DNA of 53,139 nucleotides from NCBI GenBank assembly GCA_938092065.1, contig CALKND010000015.1, positions 1 to 53,139 on the forward strand, given 5' to 3'. The DNA comes from an uncultured Rhodospirillales bacterium (lineage in GTDB: Bacteria > Pseudomonadota > Alphaproteobacteria > Rhodospirillales > JABHCV01). Numbering within the stretch: position 1 is the stretch's first letter; every line of letters starts with the position of its first letter. A program made the translations under genes and the position numbers. A model generated the notes under the pieces. That model saw only the letters and a list, made by a program, of their open reading frames with translations, was not told where the DNA came from and made no database searches. Of the stretch, positions 25,225-33,760 are shown piece after piece.

Positions 25225-26198
25225 TGAAGATATGTATATACGGAGCGGGAGCAATTGGCGGATATATGGGTGCGGAACTTGCACGTAGCGGTGCTGATGT
25301 CAGCCTGATTGCTCGTGGTCCACACTTGGCGGCGATGCGCAAAAACGGTCTTAAACTGAGAATTGGGGACGAAGAACATGTGACACATCCTGTCTGTACT
25401 GACAACCCAGCTGATCTAGGCCCCCAAGATTTCATTATTGTCACATTGAAGGCCCACTCGGTGCCCCATGTAGTGGATGCCATGCAGCCTTTGTTGGGAG
25501 ACAGCACAGCAATGGTGACAGCGGTCAATGGGGTGCCTTGGTGGTATTTTTACAACCTTGGTGGAGCCTATGAGGGGAAGCGTGTTGAGGCGGTTGACCC
25601 TGGTAACGTTCAATGGGATGGAATTGGACCAGAACGCGCAATCGGCTGCGTTGTCTATCCGGCATGTGAAATAGTTGAGCCAGGGGTTGTTCAACACGTC
25701 AGCGGTAATAAATTCACTCTTGGCGAACCTAGTGGTGAGAAGACGCCTAGAATTGAAAGTCTCTCTCAAGCACTGATTGCTGCTAACATGAAAGCTCCGG
25801 TCCGTCCTCGTATTCGTGATGAAATATGGATAAAGCTTTGGGGCAATCTGAGTTTTAATCCGATCAGCTCACTTACATCTGCGACCCTTGAGGAAATTGC
25901 TGGAGACGAGGGAACTCGCTCTGTCGTCAGTGCTATGATGATCGAAGCCCAAGTGGTTGGTGAAGCCCTTGGAGTGAACTTTCCAGTGAGTGTTGAAAAA
26001 CGTATTAATGGCGCCGGTGCGGTTGGTGCACACAAAACGTCTATGCTCCAGGACTTAGAGCTTGGACGCCCTATGGAAATAGATGCCCTGGTTGCGGCTG
26101 TCTCTGAAATGGGAACCTTGTTGGGGATAGAAACGCCGACCATAAATACTATTTTGGCGCTGGTCCGACAACGTGCGCGCGTAGCCGGATGTTACTAA
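25224..26198 (+). CDS. PanE/ApbA-family reductase, candidate oxalyl-CoA reductase
   Basis: The product has 324 residues. The N-terminus has the dinucleotide motif ICIYGAGAIGGYMG, then IVTLKAHSVPHV. The C-terminal domain has RDEIWIKLWGNLSFNPISSLT, which holds the family lysine and substrate-binding Asn, and ends with PTPTI-like ETPTINTILALVRQRA. Annotated as 2-dehydropantoate 2-reductase in general pipelines. The overlap with an oxalate-CoA-ligase-like gene matters: as I recall, PanE2 of Methylobacterium extorquens AM1 is an oxalyl-CoA reductase. A housekeeping pantothenate role is less likely here. Confidence 0.85.
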   Translation: MKICIYGAGAIGGYMGAELARSGADVSLIARGPHLAAMRKNGLKLRIGDEEHVTHPVCTDNPADLGPQDFIIVTLKAHSVPHVVDAMQPLLGDSTAMVTAVNGVPWWYFYNLGGAYEGKRVEAVDPGNVQWDGIGPERAIGCVVYPACEIVEPGVVQHVSGNKFTLGEPSGEKTPRIESLSQALIAANMKAPVRPRIRDEIWIKLWGNLSFNPISSLTSATLEEIAGDEGTRSVVSAMMIEAQVVGEALGVNFPVSVEKRINGAGAVGAHKTSMLQDLELGRPMEIDALVAAVSEMGTLLGIETPTINTILALVRQRARVAGCY

Positions 26199-26311
26199 AT
26201 GTTGCGCCGGTGGTGACTTATAGTAGAAATCGAATGTGAGACGATCAGCGATTGCAAGATTGGATGCTTTTGCAATTTCAAGTGAATTTGAATTTTTGAT
26301 AAGGAAAACAA

Positions 26312-27079
26312 ATGACTCAGTGGTTGCGATTTTCACACGATAATTCCGTTGGTATAGGAACGTTGGACAGTGGGCTCATAAAAATTTTTTCTGGCGATTT
26401 ATTCGGTGCACCCAAAGAGACTGGTGAAACTTGTAAGCTTGCAGATGTTGATGTTTTAACTCCCTGTGATCCGACAAAAATAGTGGCATTGTGGAATAAC
26501 AACTTGGCTCTTGCTGACAAAATGGGACTATCAAAACCGGAACACCCACTTTATCTTTTAAAGGGTCCAAATACTTTTCTGGCTGCGGGTCAGTCGATCC
26601 AGCAACCCCCGTCATACGATGGTCGTGTTGTCTATGAGGCAGAATTGGGCGTAGTTATTGGCAAGGCGTGTTCCAACGTGACAGAGCAAGTCGCCACCGA
26701 TTACATTTTTGGCTACACCTGCTTTAATGACGTGACTGCTCTATCACTACTAGATACGGACCCAACCTTTCCGCAATGGGTCAGGGCAAAGGGGTTTGAC
26801 ACCTTTGGCGTCTTTGGACCGGTTATTGACACTCAAGTGGATCCTAGCGAACTTACCATACGTGCCGAACTGAATGGACGCGAACGTCAGAATTATCCAG
26901 TCAGCGATTTGTTCTACTCCCCACGAGAACTCGTCAGTCATATTTCCAAAAATATGACACTTATGCCGGGTGACATTATTGCGTGTGGTACCGGTCCAGG
27001 TGCTTTACCGATGAAATCTGGCATGACTATCGATATTATCATTGACCCAATTGGACGGCTGAGCAACCCGTTCGAATAG
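26312..27079 (+). CDS. Fumarylacetoacetate-hydrolase-family protein
   Basis: The product has 255 residues, about the length of single-domain FAH proteins. The metal-binding acidic residues are seen: VVYEAELGVVIG (Glu109, Glu111) and YTCFNDVTA (Asp140). The family covers hydrolases, isomerases and decarboxylases of 2-oxo acids, including oxaloacetate decarboxylase. AAGGAAA precedes ATG 26312. Its position after a PanE-like reductase suggests action on a 2-oxo acid of the same pathway, but the reaction cannot be named. Confidence 0.85.
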   Translation: MTQWLRFSHDNSVGIGTLDSGLIKIFSGDLFGAPKETGETCKLADVDVLTPCDPTKIVALWNNNLALADKMGLSKPEHPLYLLKGPNTFLAAGQSIQQPPSYDGRVVYEAELGVVIGKACSNVTEQVATDYIFGYTCFNDVTALSLLDTDPTFPQWVRAKGFDTFGVFGPVIDTQVDPSELTIRAELNGRERQNYPVSDLFYSPRELVSHISKNMTLMPGDIIACGTGPGALPMKSGMTIDIIIDPIGRLSNPFE

Positions 27080-27216
27080 AAAGTGAATTCTTGTGGTTTT
27101 TATTATTAGCTTTGTGCGACTGTTTGGTTTTTCCACATCGTGAAAACCTGTATATGCAAATTGTAGGCTTTCATGTAAATTGTGCAATCTAAAAGTACTA
27201 TAAATAGTTAGCTAAC

Positions 27217-27244
27217 GATCTCTGTAGGCAGTGATCTTTTTTTT
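27217..27244 (+). terminator. Terminator or attenuator before the aminotransferase gene
   Basis: GATC-t-CTG pairs with CAG-t-GATC and is followed by T8. It lies 31 bases before the next start codon, so it either ends the upstream transcript or attenuates read-through. Confidence 0.55.
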
Positions 27245-27274
27245 ATACTTTTAATTCTATCTAGAGAGAAGCTT

Positions 27275-28507
27275 ATGACCAAATTTCCGCCTCTTGTTAT
27301 ACCAGACACTCTAGCTGCTGGTCCCGGACCAGGTAACACGGATCCTCGTGTTTTGGCTGCATTTAATAATTCCGGTATAGCGGACCATATGCATCCTGAC
27401 GTAGTGCGTGGTATGCAGGAAAGCAAAGTCATGCTGCGCGAGTTGTTTGGCACCAAAAACACCTACACTTATGGAATTGCTGGAACAGGATGGAGCGGCT
27501 TAGACAGCTTACATAGTGCCATTCAACCTGGCGATAAAGTCGTTGCCTTTAACAATGGGACTTTTAGCGGCATTGACTGTCATACAATCCGAATGAAGGC
27601 ATCTATGCCGGATGATTTTGCCGCAGACCCAATGCACCCGAAACCAGCAAACGTTGCAGTCATCGAAGTTGCGCATGGAACCTCCGTAACTGGTCAGATG
27701 GTTGATGAAGCCCTGGCTGGTAGTGGAGCAATGTGGGCGGCAATGACCCACTGGGAAACTGGGAGCGGCCGTATCAACGATATTCAGGGTTTTAGTGATG
27801 CTTGTGTAAAGCACGGTGTTATGGGACTTGTTGACTCAGTCTCAAGCCTTGGTATTGAGGATTTTAACACTGACGATTATCCGGGTGTGGTCGGCTGGGC
27901 ATCATGTCCGCAGAAGGGCGTCTTAGCCCTGCCTTTGACTTATGCGCCAGTAACCTTCACGGACGCCTACATTAATGTTGTTGCCAAACGTGGATGTGCC
28001 AACTTTGTTAACCATCCAATTCTTAATGCGCGGCATTGGAGTATTGTTGATGGTGAAGATGTAGCTACAGCAGGTTATCATCAGACACATTCGTGTTATG
28101 CAGTTGCGTCTTTTCATGAAGCACTACGTATTATATTAGAGTATGGTCGTTCGAAAAAAGCAGCTGACTATGCATTTCATGAGAGCGTGCTGACTGAGGC
28201 AGTAACTGCCATGGGCTGCAAAGTGACATCTAATATGACCAGCCTTGTGGTCCTTAACCTGCCTGAAGCCCTTGCGGGTCGAGAAAAAGAACTTGTTCAG
28301 GATTGTCGTGCTGCTGGATTTGGAATTTGGCCAACGCTTTCTGAGCCCGTTCAGATACGCATTGGTATTCTTAATCAATTATCGGAAGACGCAATTAGCG
28401 ATATCGTCGGTCGTTTTGCTGATGCCATGAAAGACAAGGGTGCTGGTGATATCGATAAAAATGCAATTTTGGCTCAAGTTAAATTGCGTTTTAATAACGT
28501 TAAATAG
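27275..28507 (+). CDS. Class V aminotransferase, alanine/serine-glyoxylate type
   Basis: The product has 410 residues. PLP-fold landmarks are LAAGPGPGNTDPRVLAA, GIAGTGWSGLDSL, GLVDSVSSLG with Asp187 and the Schiff-base lysine in SCPQKGVLALP (Lys214). The C-terminal SEPVQIRIGIL holds the carboxylate-binding Arg. The group transfers an amino group from Ala or Ser to glyoxylate, giving glycine. With the oxalate-CoA-ligase-like and PanE-like genes upstream, this would complete oxalate to glycine. It has its own Shine-Dalgarno (AGAGAGAAG). Confidence 0.87.
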   Translation: MTKFPPLVIPDTLAAGPGPGNTDPRVLAAFNNSGIADHMHPDVVRGMQESKVMLRELFGTKNTYTYGIAGTGWSGLDSLHSAIQPGDKVVAFNNGTFSGIDCHTIRMKASMPDDFAADPMHPKPANVAVIEVAHGTSVTGQMVDEALAGSGAMWAAMTHWETGSGRINDIQGFSDACVKHGVMGLVDSVSSLGIEDFNTDDYPGVVGWASCPQKGVLALPLTYAPVTFTDAYINVVAKRGCANFVNHPILNARHWSIVDGEDVATAGYHQTHSCYAVASFHEALRIILEYGRSKKAADYAFHESVLTEAVTAMGCKVTSNMTSLVVLNLPEALAGREKELVQDCRAAGFGIWPTLSEPVQIRIGILNQLSEDAISDIVGRFADAMKDKGAGDIDKNAILAQVKLRFNNVK

Positions 28508-28797
28508 GCTTGAGGCAATGACCGTAAAGAAAGGTTTTTTCCGTGTCTGAGGCTAAGTCGTTGCCTGAGGGGAGACCATTAAATTCTATGGCATTGTAGA
28601 CCTTTTAATTACACGACAATAATGTAACTGTTTCACTCGGGGTTGACATTTGTTTAGATTCAGGTTTTATGAAAAAGTTAGAAGTTTTAGTGCAATAACT
28701 CTGACATTACTTAAGTGTTTAAGTTGTTTTTAAGTGCGTTAACTATAATAAAATTATTTTTTAACGATACACGCAAAAAGAGAGAGGGAAGACTTAT

Positions 28798-29919
28798 ATG
28801 TATAAGAACTTAATAAAGACACTCGGTGCTACCGCCGCTGTGGCATTGCTCACAGTTGGAGCAACAGCCCCAGTCTCTGCAAAGGTAGGCTTTGGAAAAC
28901 CCGGTGAGAAAGTTGATCTAGTAATTGGATATCAGCCTTATTACACTGAGTCATGGTCGGGTGTAGTGCTCAACGGAAAAAACATGTGGAAGAAGCATCT
29001 TCCAAAAGGTTCAACTGCTAAATTTGAGATTGGACTTCAGGGTTCGGTCATAGTTGGTAAGTTGCTCGGTGAAAAGAACCATATCGGTTACATGGGTGAC
29101 ATGCCTGCTATTGTATCTTCCATGAGAGAAAAACAGGTTGATCTTCGTATGATCTCTGTTTTGGGAACCTCAAAGCAACAGTGCAACATTTTCCTAGTCC
29201 CTAATAGTGCTCCCAAATTCAAGAATGGTATGGAAGCTGTTAAGTGGATGGATGGTAAGCTAATCGCAGCTCCGCACGGTGCCTGCACTGACCGATTTGC
29301 TCTGTTAGCTTTCGAGCAGGCTGGAATTAAGCCTTCTAAATATCTAAACCAGAACATCGAAAACATTACCAAAAACCTTGAAGCTGGAAAAATTGCAGGT
29401 GCAGCAATTTGGGAGCCAACTGCTTCAAAAATTGTAATGAAGGGTATCGCTCGTAGAGGAGCAACCGGTGCTGATTTTTCAGGAGATGATTCTGGAGATG
29501 CAGGTTTCTTGGTTATGATGAATGAAATCATTCAAGACCGTCCCGACGTACATAGGGGTTGGTTGGAAGCCGAATTGGACGCGCAACTTTTCCTTGCTGA
29601 CTTGAGCAACGCAAGTGCCGTCGCTAAAATGGCTGATGACCAAACTGAAGGTATTGAACGCAAAATTCTGTGGGCCTCCCTCTATCAAGATGAAGGCGGC
29701 GTTAATAAGCTGACCCTTGATTTTGTTTTCAACAACAAAGTCAAAACCATGCTGAAAGCCTCTACTGCTTTCTTGGCTGGAAAGAAAAAGTTCGGTAAGC
29801 GCAAAGATCTGCGTGCAGAATCCGTATGGGATGACATGGCCCGTAAGGTGATGAAAGACCGTGGATTATCCAGTCCTCTGGGTAAAATTGATGGCGTTCC
29901 AATGTCACAATATAAGTAA
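28798..29919 (+). CDS. Sulfonate/nitrate-type ABC binding protein
   Basis: The product has 373 residues with a signal peptide (MYKNLIKTLGATAAVALL...APVSA, cleaved about residue 28). It is of the NMT1/SsuA/TauA/NrtA type: VDLVIGYQPYYTESW, IGYMGDMPAIVSS, KLIAAPHGACTDRFAL and AGKIAGAAIWEPTASKIV. Periplasmic; ligand expected to be a sulfonate, nitrate-like or small aromatic anion. A candidate -10 TATAAT lies at 28744-28749, and GAGAGAGGGAAG precedes the start. A strong hairpin follows the gene. The nearby methanesulfonate monooxygenase and TauE genes make a sulfonate, possibly methanesulfonate, the favoured ligand. Confidence 0.88.
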   Translation: MYKNLIKTLGATAAVALLTVGATAPVSAKVGFGKPGEKVDLVIGYQPYYTESWSGVVLNGKNMWKKHLPKGSTAKFEIGLQGSVIVGKLLGEKNHIGYMGDMPAIVSSMREKQVDLRMISVLGTSKQQCNIFLVPNSAPKFKNGMEAVKWMDGKLIAAPHGACTDRFALLAFEQAGIKPSKYLNQNIENITKNLEAGKIAGAAIWEPTASKIVMKGIARRGATGADFSGDDSGDAGFLVMMNEIIQDRPDVHRGWLEAELDAQLFLADLSNASAVAKMADDQTEGIERKILWASLYQDEGGVNKLTLDFVFNNKVKTMLKASTAFLAGKKKFGKRKDLRAESVWDDMARKVMKDRGLSSPLGKIDGVPMSQYK

Positions 29920-29940
29920 CATTAATTACGACTAACAATC

Positions 29941-29974
29941 AGGGTCCCGATTAAAAAAAATCGGGACCCTTTCT
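29941..29974 (+). terminator. Stem-loop after the binding-protein gene
   Basis: AGGGTCCCGATT pairs perfectly with AATCGGGACCCT around an A6 loop, followed by TTTCT. The 12-bp stem between binding-protein and permease genes suggests partial termination or message stabilisation. Confidence 0.75.
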
Positions 29975-29998
29975 GTATTATTTGTTGGATTATCATAA

Positions 29999-30877
29999 AT
30001 GAGCGAAACAAATTTAACACCCGCAAGAATTGAACGGCCAACAGGGTTGGCTATGACAATGCACAACTGGAAAACTGCTCTTAAGACGCAGACACCATAC
30101 CTTATGACTTTTGGGATCGCCCTCTGGTTAGGTGCATATTACTTGTTTGTTGAGGGTTGGGAATTGCCGCGTTTTAATAAGTTGCCAGGACCTGTTGAGG
30201 TGATTACCGAGTGGCTGAACCCCGATCCAGATTGGGGAATGTCGCTATTTACCCCGGAATACTATGATCATGTCGTGGTTAGTTGTCGGCGTATTCTTAT
30301 TTCATTTGGTATTGCCACTGGTGTTGGAGTCCCACTGGGGTTATTCATGGGCTGGTCAAAAATATTCCGTGATTACACCTTTCCAATTCTGGAGACACTA
30401 CGTCCAATTCCAATTTTAGCCTGGGTGCCACTAGCTATTCTGATGTTTTCCGGATTCGAGACGCCGGTAATTTTCCTAGCTACCCTGGCTTCACTGTTTG
30501 TAACAACTCTGAATACTCTTTTAGGTGTTGATTCCATCGATGATGATTATTTTAGAGCTGCTAAAAGCCTCGGCTCAAAAAAACATCACATATTTTTTCA
30601 CATTGTAGTGCCCGGTGCGCTGCCATTCATCTTTACTGGCTTGCAAATCAGCGTCGGTGTTGCATGGTTTTCACTGGTTGCTGCCGAGATGGTCTCTGGA
30701 GAATTTGGCCTCGGCTACTTGATCGTCGATTCATATATGAACATTACATATGTAACCATGGTCATAGGTATGTTGACACTGGGCTTTACCGGCTGGGCTT
30801 CGTCAGTCATCGTTAGAATGGTTGGTAATCGTATGATGCAGTGGCGTTTACGAGCGCTCGCCTTGGAGGGTCGTTAG
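29999..30877 (+). CDS. Sulfonate-type ABC permease, subunit A
   Basis: The product has 292 residues with about six helices after a polar N-terminus. The EAA loop is DDYFRAAKSLGSKKHHIFFHIVVPGALPFIF. It belongs to the SsuC/TauC/NrtB permeases. The stop is immediately followed by the ATPase start. A second, different permease lies at 31719, so the membrane part is probably a heterodimer. Confidence 0.9.
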   Translation: MSETNLTPARIERPTGLAMTMHNWKTALKTQTPYLMTFGIALWLGAYYLFVEGWELPRFNKLPGPVEVITEWLNPDPDWGMSLFTPEYYDHVVVSCRRILISFGIATGVGVPLGLFMGWSKIFRDYTFPILETLRPIPILAWVPLAILMFSGFETPVIFLATLASLFVTTLNTLLGVDSIDDDYFRAAKSLGSKKHHIFFHIVVPGALPFIFTGLQISVGVAWFSLVAAEMVSGEFGLGYLIVDSYMNITYVTMVIGMLTLGFTGWASSVIVRMVGNRMMQWRLRALALEGR

Positions 30878-31717
30878 ATGTCAGACTCAGTAAATTCAAG
30901 AGGTGCGATTAGCATCCGTAACCTCACGAAAATATACGACCCTGATGGTGTTAACGTCATGGCTGTTGACAATTGTTCGTTGGAAATTGCTGCTGGAGAA
31001 GTGTGCATGATCGTTGGTCCTTCTGGGTGTGGTAAGACAACGTTACTCAATGGAATTGCTGGTTTTCACTCAGTTACAGAGGGTGAGATATACCTTGATG
31101 ATGAATTGTTGTGTGGGCCATCTAAACCCAAGGCTGAACAAGGTGCCGATCGAATGGTGGTGTTCCAACACGGCGCTTTGTTTCCTTGGAAAACGCTTGC
31201 TGAGAATGTTGCTTATGGCCCCATGGTGCAGGGCGTATTAAAAAAGAATGAAGCCTTGGAAAAAGCTGGTCACATGCTAGCGGAGGCTGGACTTGGCGAT
31301 GTTGGCCATAAATATCCTGGCGAGGTTTCATCAGGCATGGCCCGACGTGCTGAAATTGTCAGGGCGTTGATCAACGATCCTAAGGTGCTATTATTGGATG
31401 AACCATATCGTGCCATGGACTCACTCACTAAGTCGATCATGCATGAAGCACTATTAGAAGTGTATGACCGTACCAAAGTGACAATCTTTTTTATCACTCA
31501 TGATCTCGAAGAAGCCATTTTTCTGGGTGATCGTGTAGCAATCATGACGACTCGACCAGCAACGATAAAGAAAATTGTCGACGTGAAAATTCCAAGACCC
31601 AGGAGCTACGAGACGTTGTCTTCGGAGGAATTTCGCAAGTTGGTTGATGAAACAAAAGAAGCAGTCCACGAAGAAGCTATTAAAGCTTTCGAGGCCGGTG
31701 AAAGGGAGTTGGCTTAA
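30878..31717 (+). CDS. ABC ATPase A of the sulfonate-type importer, degenerate signature
   Basis: The product has 279 residues. Walker A GPSGCGKT (47-54), Q-loop Gln97, Walker B LLLDEP (Glu175) and H-loop THD (His208) are intact. The signature is VSSGM (150-154) where LSGGM is normal. The second ATPase of the operon has the opposite pattern (good signature, His missing), so a heterodimer would have one canonical and one degenerate ATP site. TauB/SsuB ATPases usually form homodimers. It directly abuts permease A, and permease B follows by one base. Confidence 0.9.
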   Translation: MSDSVNSRGAISIRNLTKIYDPDGVNVMAVDNCSLEIAAGEVCMIVGPSGCGKTTLLNGIAGFHSVTEGEIYLDDELLCGPSKPKAEQGADRMVVFQHGALFPWKTLAENVAYGPMVQGVLKKNEALEKAGHMLAEAGLGDVGHKYPGEVSSGMARRAEIVRALINDPKVLLLDEPYRAMDSLTKSIMHEALLEVYDRTKVTIFFITHDLEEAIFLGDRVAIMTTRPATIKKIVDVKIPRPRSYETLSSEEFRKLVDETKEAVHEEAIKAFEAGERELA

Positions 31718-31718
31718 A

Positions 31719-32573
31719 ATGGCTGATGTAGCTCAAAGCACAAACGTTGGGACGGTTCCTGTTAAACGATCTAAATTAATGAAAAAATTACAAAACAAAT
31801 CACTCTGGCGTGGTGTCGTTGCGCTAGTTGGGTTTGTTCTTTTCTGGGAAGTTTGTTCTCAAAAACTTTATATGGGCGTTGATGTTCCCTGGATTGGCAA
31901 AATTCCCCCCCCGACTGAAGTTTATGATGAATGGAAGAAAATTTTCTTCTGGCCCGGTTACTGGGAAAGTTTTTACTTAAGTACAGCTAGGGTCTTTGCA
32001 GGGTTTGCAATGGCTCAGTTAATTGGCATCCCATTTGGTCTATTGCTTGCGATCAATCGGTATTTCCGGGATATATTTTTCCCACCGTTTGAAGTTCTGC
32101 GTCCCATTCCACCGTTGGCTTGGGTTCCCGCCTCGATTGTTTTCTGGCCAACGACAGAAATGTCTATCGCTTTCGTGACCTTCCTTGGGGCCTTCTTCAC
32201 TATTGTTATTAATGTTCTAGGTGGCGCCCGAAACATCGACGTTCAGTACCTGCGAGCTGCCAAGTCAATGGGTGCAACCCAGTGGGACTTATTTACAAAG
32301 GTCATCTTGCCTGGAACCTTGCCATCGATCTTTACCGGTGCAGCAGTGGGTATGGGGATTACCTGGGAGGTCGTTTTGGCCGGTGAGATGCTTTCTGGCG
32401 GTGGTCAGCAAGGTGGAGGTGGACTTGGATTTTTCATCTGGAGCTCCTACATGGGCGGCACTGTTGCTCAGGTTATAGTTGGAATGATTTCAATCGGCAT
32501 TGCCGGCTATCTTTCCAGTTCATTCATCCGTTATATCGGTGTTGTTTCAATGCCGTGGCGACGTCTTTTCTAG
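31719..32573 (+). CDS. Sulfonate-type ABC permease, subunit B
   Basis: The product has about 284 residues. It has a 50-residue cytoplasmic N-terminus (ending MKKLQNKSLWRG) and six helices, with the EAA loop VQYLRAAKSMGATQWDLFTKVILPGTLPSIF. ATG 31719 was chosen because AAGGGAG lies upstream and the ATPase A stop ends two bases before; an upstream in-frame ATG at 31644 lies inside the ATPase gene. The glycine-rich loop SGGGQQGGGGLGF before the last helices is unusual. Distinct from permease A. Confidence 0.9.
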   Translation: MADVAQSTNVGTVPVKRSKLMKKLQNKSLWRGVVALVGFVLFWEVCSQKLYMGVDVPWIGKIPPPTEVYDEWKKIFFWPGYWESFYLSTARVFAGFAMAQLIGIPFGLLLAINRYFRDIFFPPFEVLRPIPPLAWVPASIVFWPTTEMSIAFVTFLGAFFTIVINVLGGARNIDVQYLRAAKSMGATQWDLFTKVILPGTLPSIFTGAAVGMGITWEVVLAGEMLSGGGQQGGGGLGFFIWSSYMGGTVAQVIVGMISIGIAGYLSSSFIRYIGVVSMPWRRLF

Positions 32574-32585
32574 CGGGAGTTTGTA

Positions 32586-33458
32586 ATGCAAACAGAGACA
32601 AATACATCAATTGAAAATGCCGAAAAGGCAACGATTGAAATGAAATCCGTTAGCCGGGGATATGGCGAAAAATGGGATCGCGAAGAAGTAATCACAAATT
32701 TCGACCTAACCGTTAATCCCGGTGAGTTAACAGTGTTGGTAGGGCCTTCGGGTTGTGGAAAAACAACGCTGGTTAATTTAATCGCGGGGTTTGATTTTCC
32801 TGAATCAGGAGAAATTTTGATTAATGGGAAGCCAATAACAGGCCCTGGACATGATCGCATGGTTGTGTTTCAGGAAACTGCTCTTATGCCTTGGTTGACA
32901 TCCTATCAAAATGTCGTCTTTGGGCCTAAGCTTCGTGGTGACTTGACAGGGCAGGATTTAAAAAAGAAAGCTACTGATCTGCTCACCAAGGTTGGTTTAT
33001 CAGAATTCATGGATAAATACCCGCTGCAATTGTCTGGTGGTATGCAGCGTCGGTGTGAATTAGCTCGCGCTATGATCAACGATCCACTGTTGATGATCAT
33101 GGATGAACCTTTCCGAGGGCTTGACGCGATGTCTCGCGAATTGATGCAAGAATTCTTTGTTCGTTTATTCGAAGATGGTGGTCGTACAAACTTGTTTGTG
33201 ACATCCGAAATTGAAGAGGCAATTTTCCTTGCTGATCGGCTAGTGGTGCTTTCTAATCGGCCTACATCAGTCCGAAAGATTATTGATATAAAGCTTCCTC
33301 GGCCAAGGAATTTCCACCAACTTACCTCCTCAGAAGCATTCGATTACAAGCGTGAAGCAATGGAGTTGTTGCACGAAGAAGCTCTTAAGGGCTTCGGGGC
33401 AGCAGCAGGAGAAAGCCAGAAGGCCTTTATGGAGTCCCTAACAAAAACCCCCAGTTAG
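32586..33458 (+). CDS. ABC ATPase B of the sulfonate-type importer, lacks the H-loop histidine
   Basis: The product has 290 residues. Walker A GPSGCGKT (53-60), Q-loop Gln96, signature LSGGM (149-153) and Walker B MIMDEP (Glu174) are intact. The switch position reads VTSEIEEA: Ser207 stands where other members have His. Alone it should be a poor ATPase; paired with ATPase A it would supply the good signature for A's intact site. GGGAG precedes the start. It ends the importer's gene set. Confidence 0.9.
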   Translation: MQTETNTSIENAEKATIEMKSVSRGYGEKWDREEVITNFDLTVNPGELTVLVGPSGCGKTTLVNLIAGFDFPESGEILINGKPITGPGHDRMVVFQETALMPWLTSYQNVVFGPKLRGDLTGQDLKKKATDLLTKVGLSEFMDKYPLQLSGGMQRRCELARAMINDPLLMIMDEPFRGLDAMSRELMQEFFVRLFEDGGRTNLFVTSEIEEAIFLADRLVVLSNRPTSVRKIIDIKLPRPRNFHQLTSSEAFDYKREAMELLHEEALKGFGAAAGESQKAFMESLTKTPS

Positions 33459-33496
33459 TAACTGTTGGCTGGTTTTTGTAGATTTGGGTGCCTGCC

Positions 33497-33703
33497 ATGG
33501 AAATTCTTGCCCCTATACTGCAACGTAATGTAATAATCTCCCTAGCTATATTAGGGGGAGTTGTAGCCACGTTGGGCAACTTCCTAGTGCAAAAAGAGCC
33601 AAATAATATCCCTAGGTTTTCGAGACTAATCTTGAAATCAGGTTACACTATAACTTGGTCTAGTATCGCACTGTTTATTGCTGCTGGATTCTTTGGTGAA
33701 TGA
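33497..33703 (+). CDS. Small two-helix membrane protein
   Basis: The product has 68 residues (GTG 33488 would add three) with two hydrophobic segments (NVIISLAILGGVVATLGNFLV and YTITWSSIALFIAAGFFGE). It is unrecognised. It lies 38 bases after the ATPase B gene and could belong to that operon or to the following export module. Confidence 0.5.
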   Translation: MEILAPILQRNVIISLAILGGVVATLGNFLVQKEPNNIPRFSRLILKSGYTITWSSIALFIAAGFFGE

Positions 33704-33760
33704 TCAACGGATGTTTATATTTACCACTTATGTTAGGTTAATAGCTATACTCAAATTATT

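Noticed and set aside
25224-26198. Pantothenate biosynthesis as the role of the PanE-like gene (with the PanB-like gene at 38327)
   Set aside because: They are 12 kb apart in different operons, and PanE overlaps an oxalate-CoA-ligase-like gene; a shared pantothenate pathway is not supported, though not excluded.
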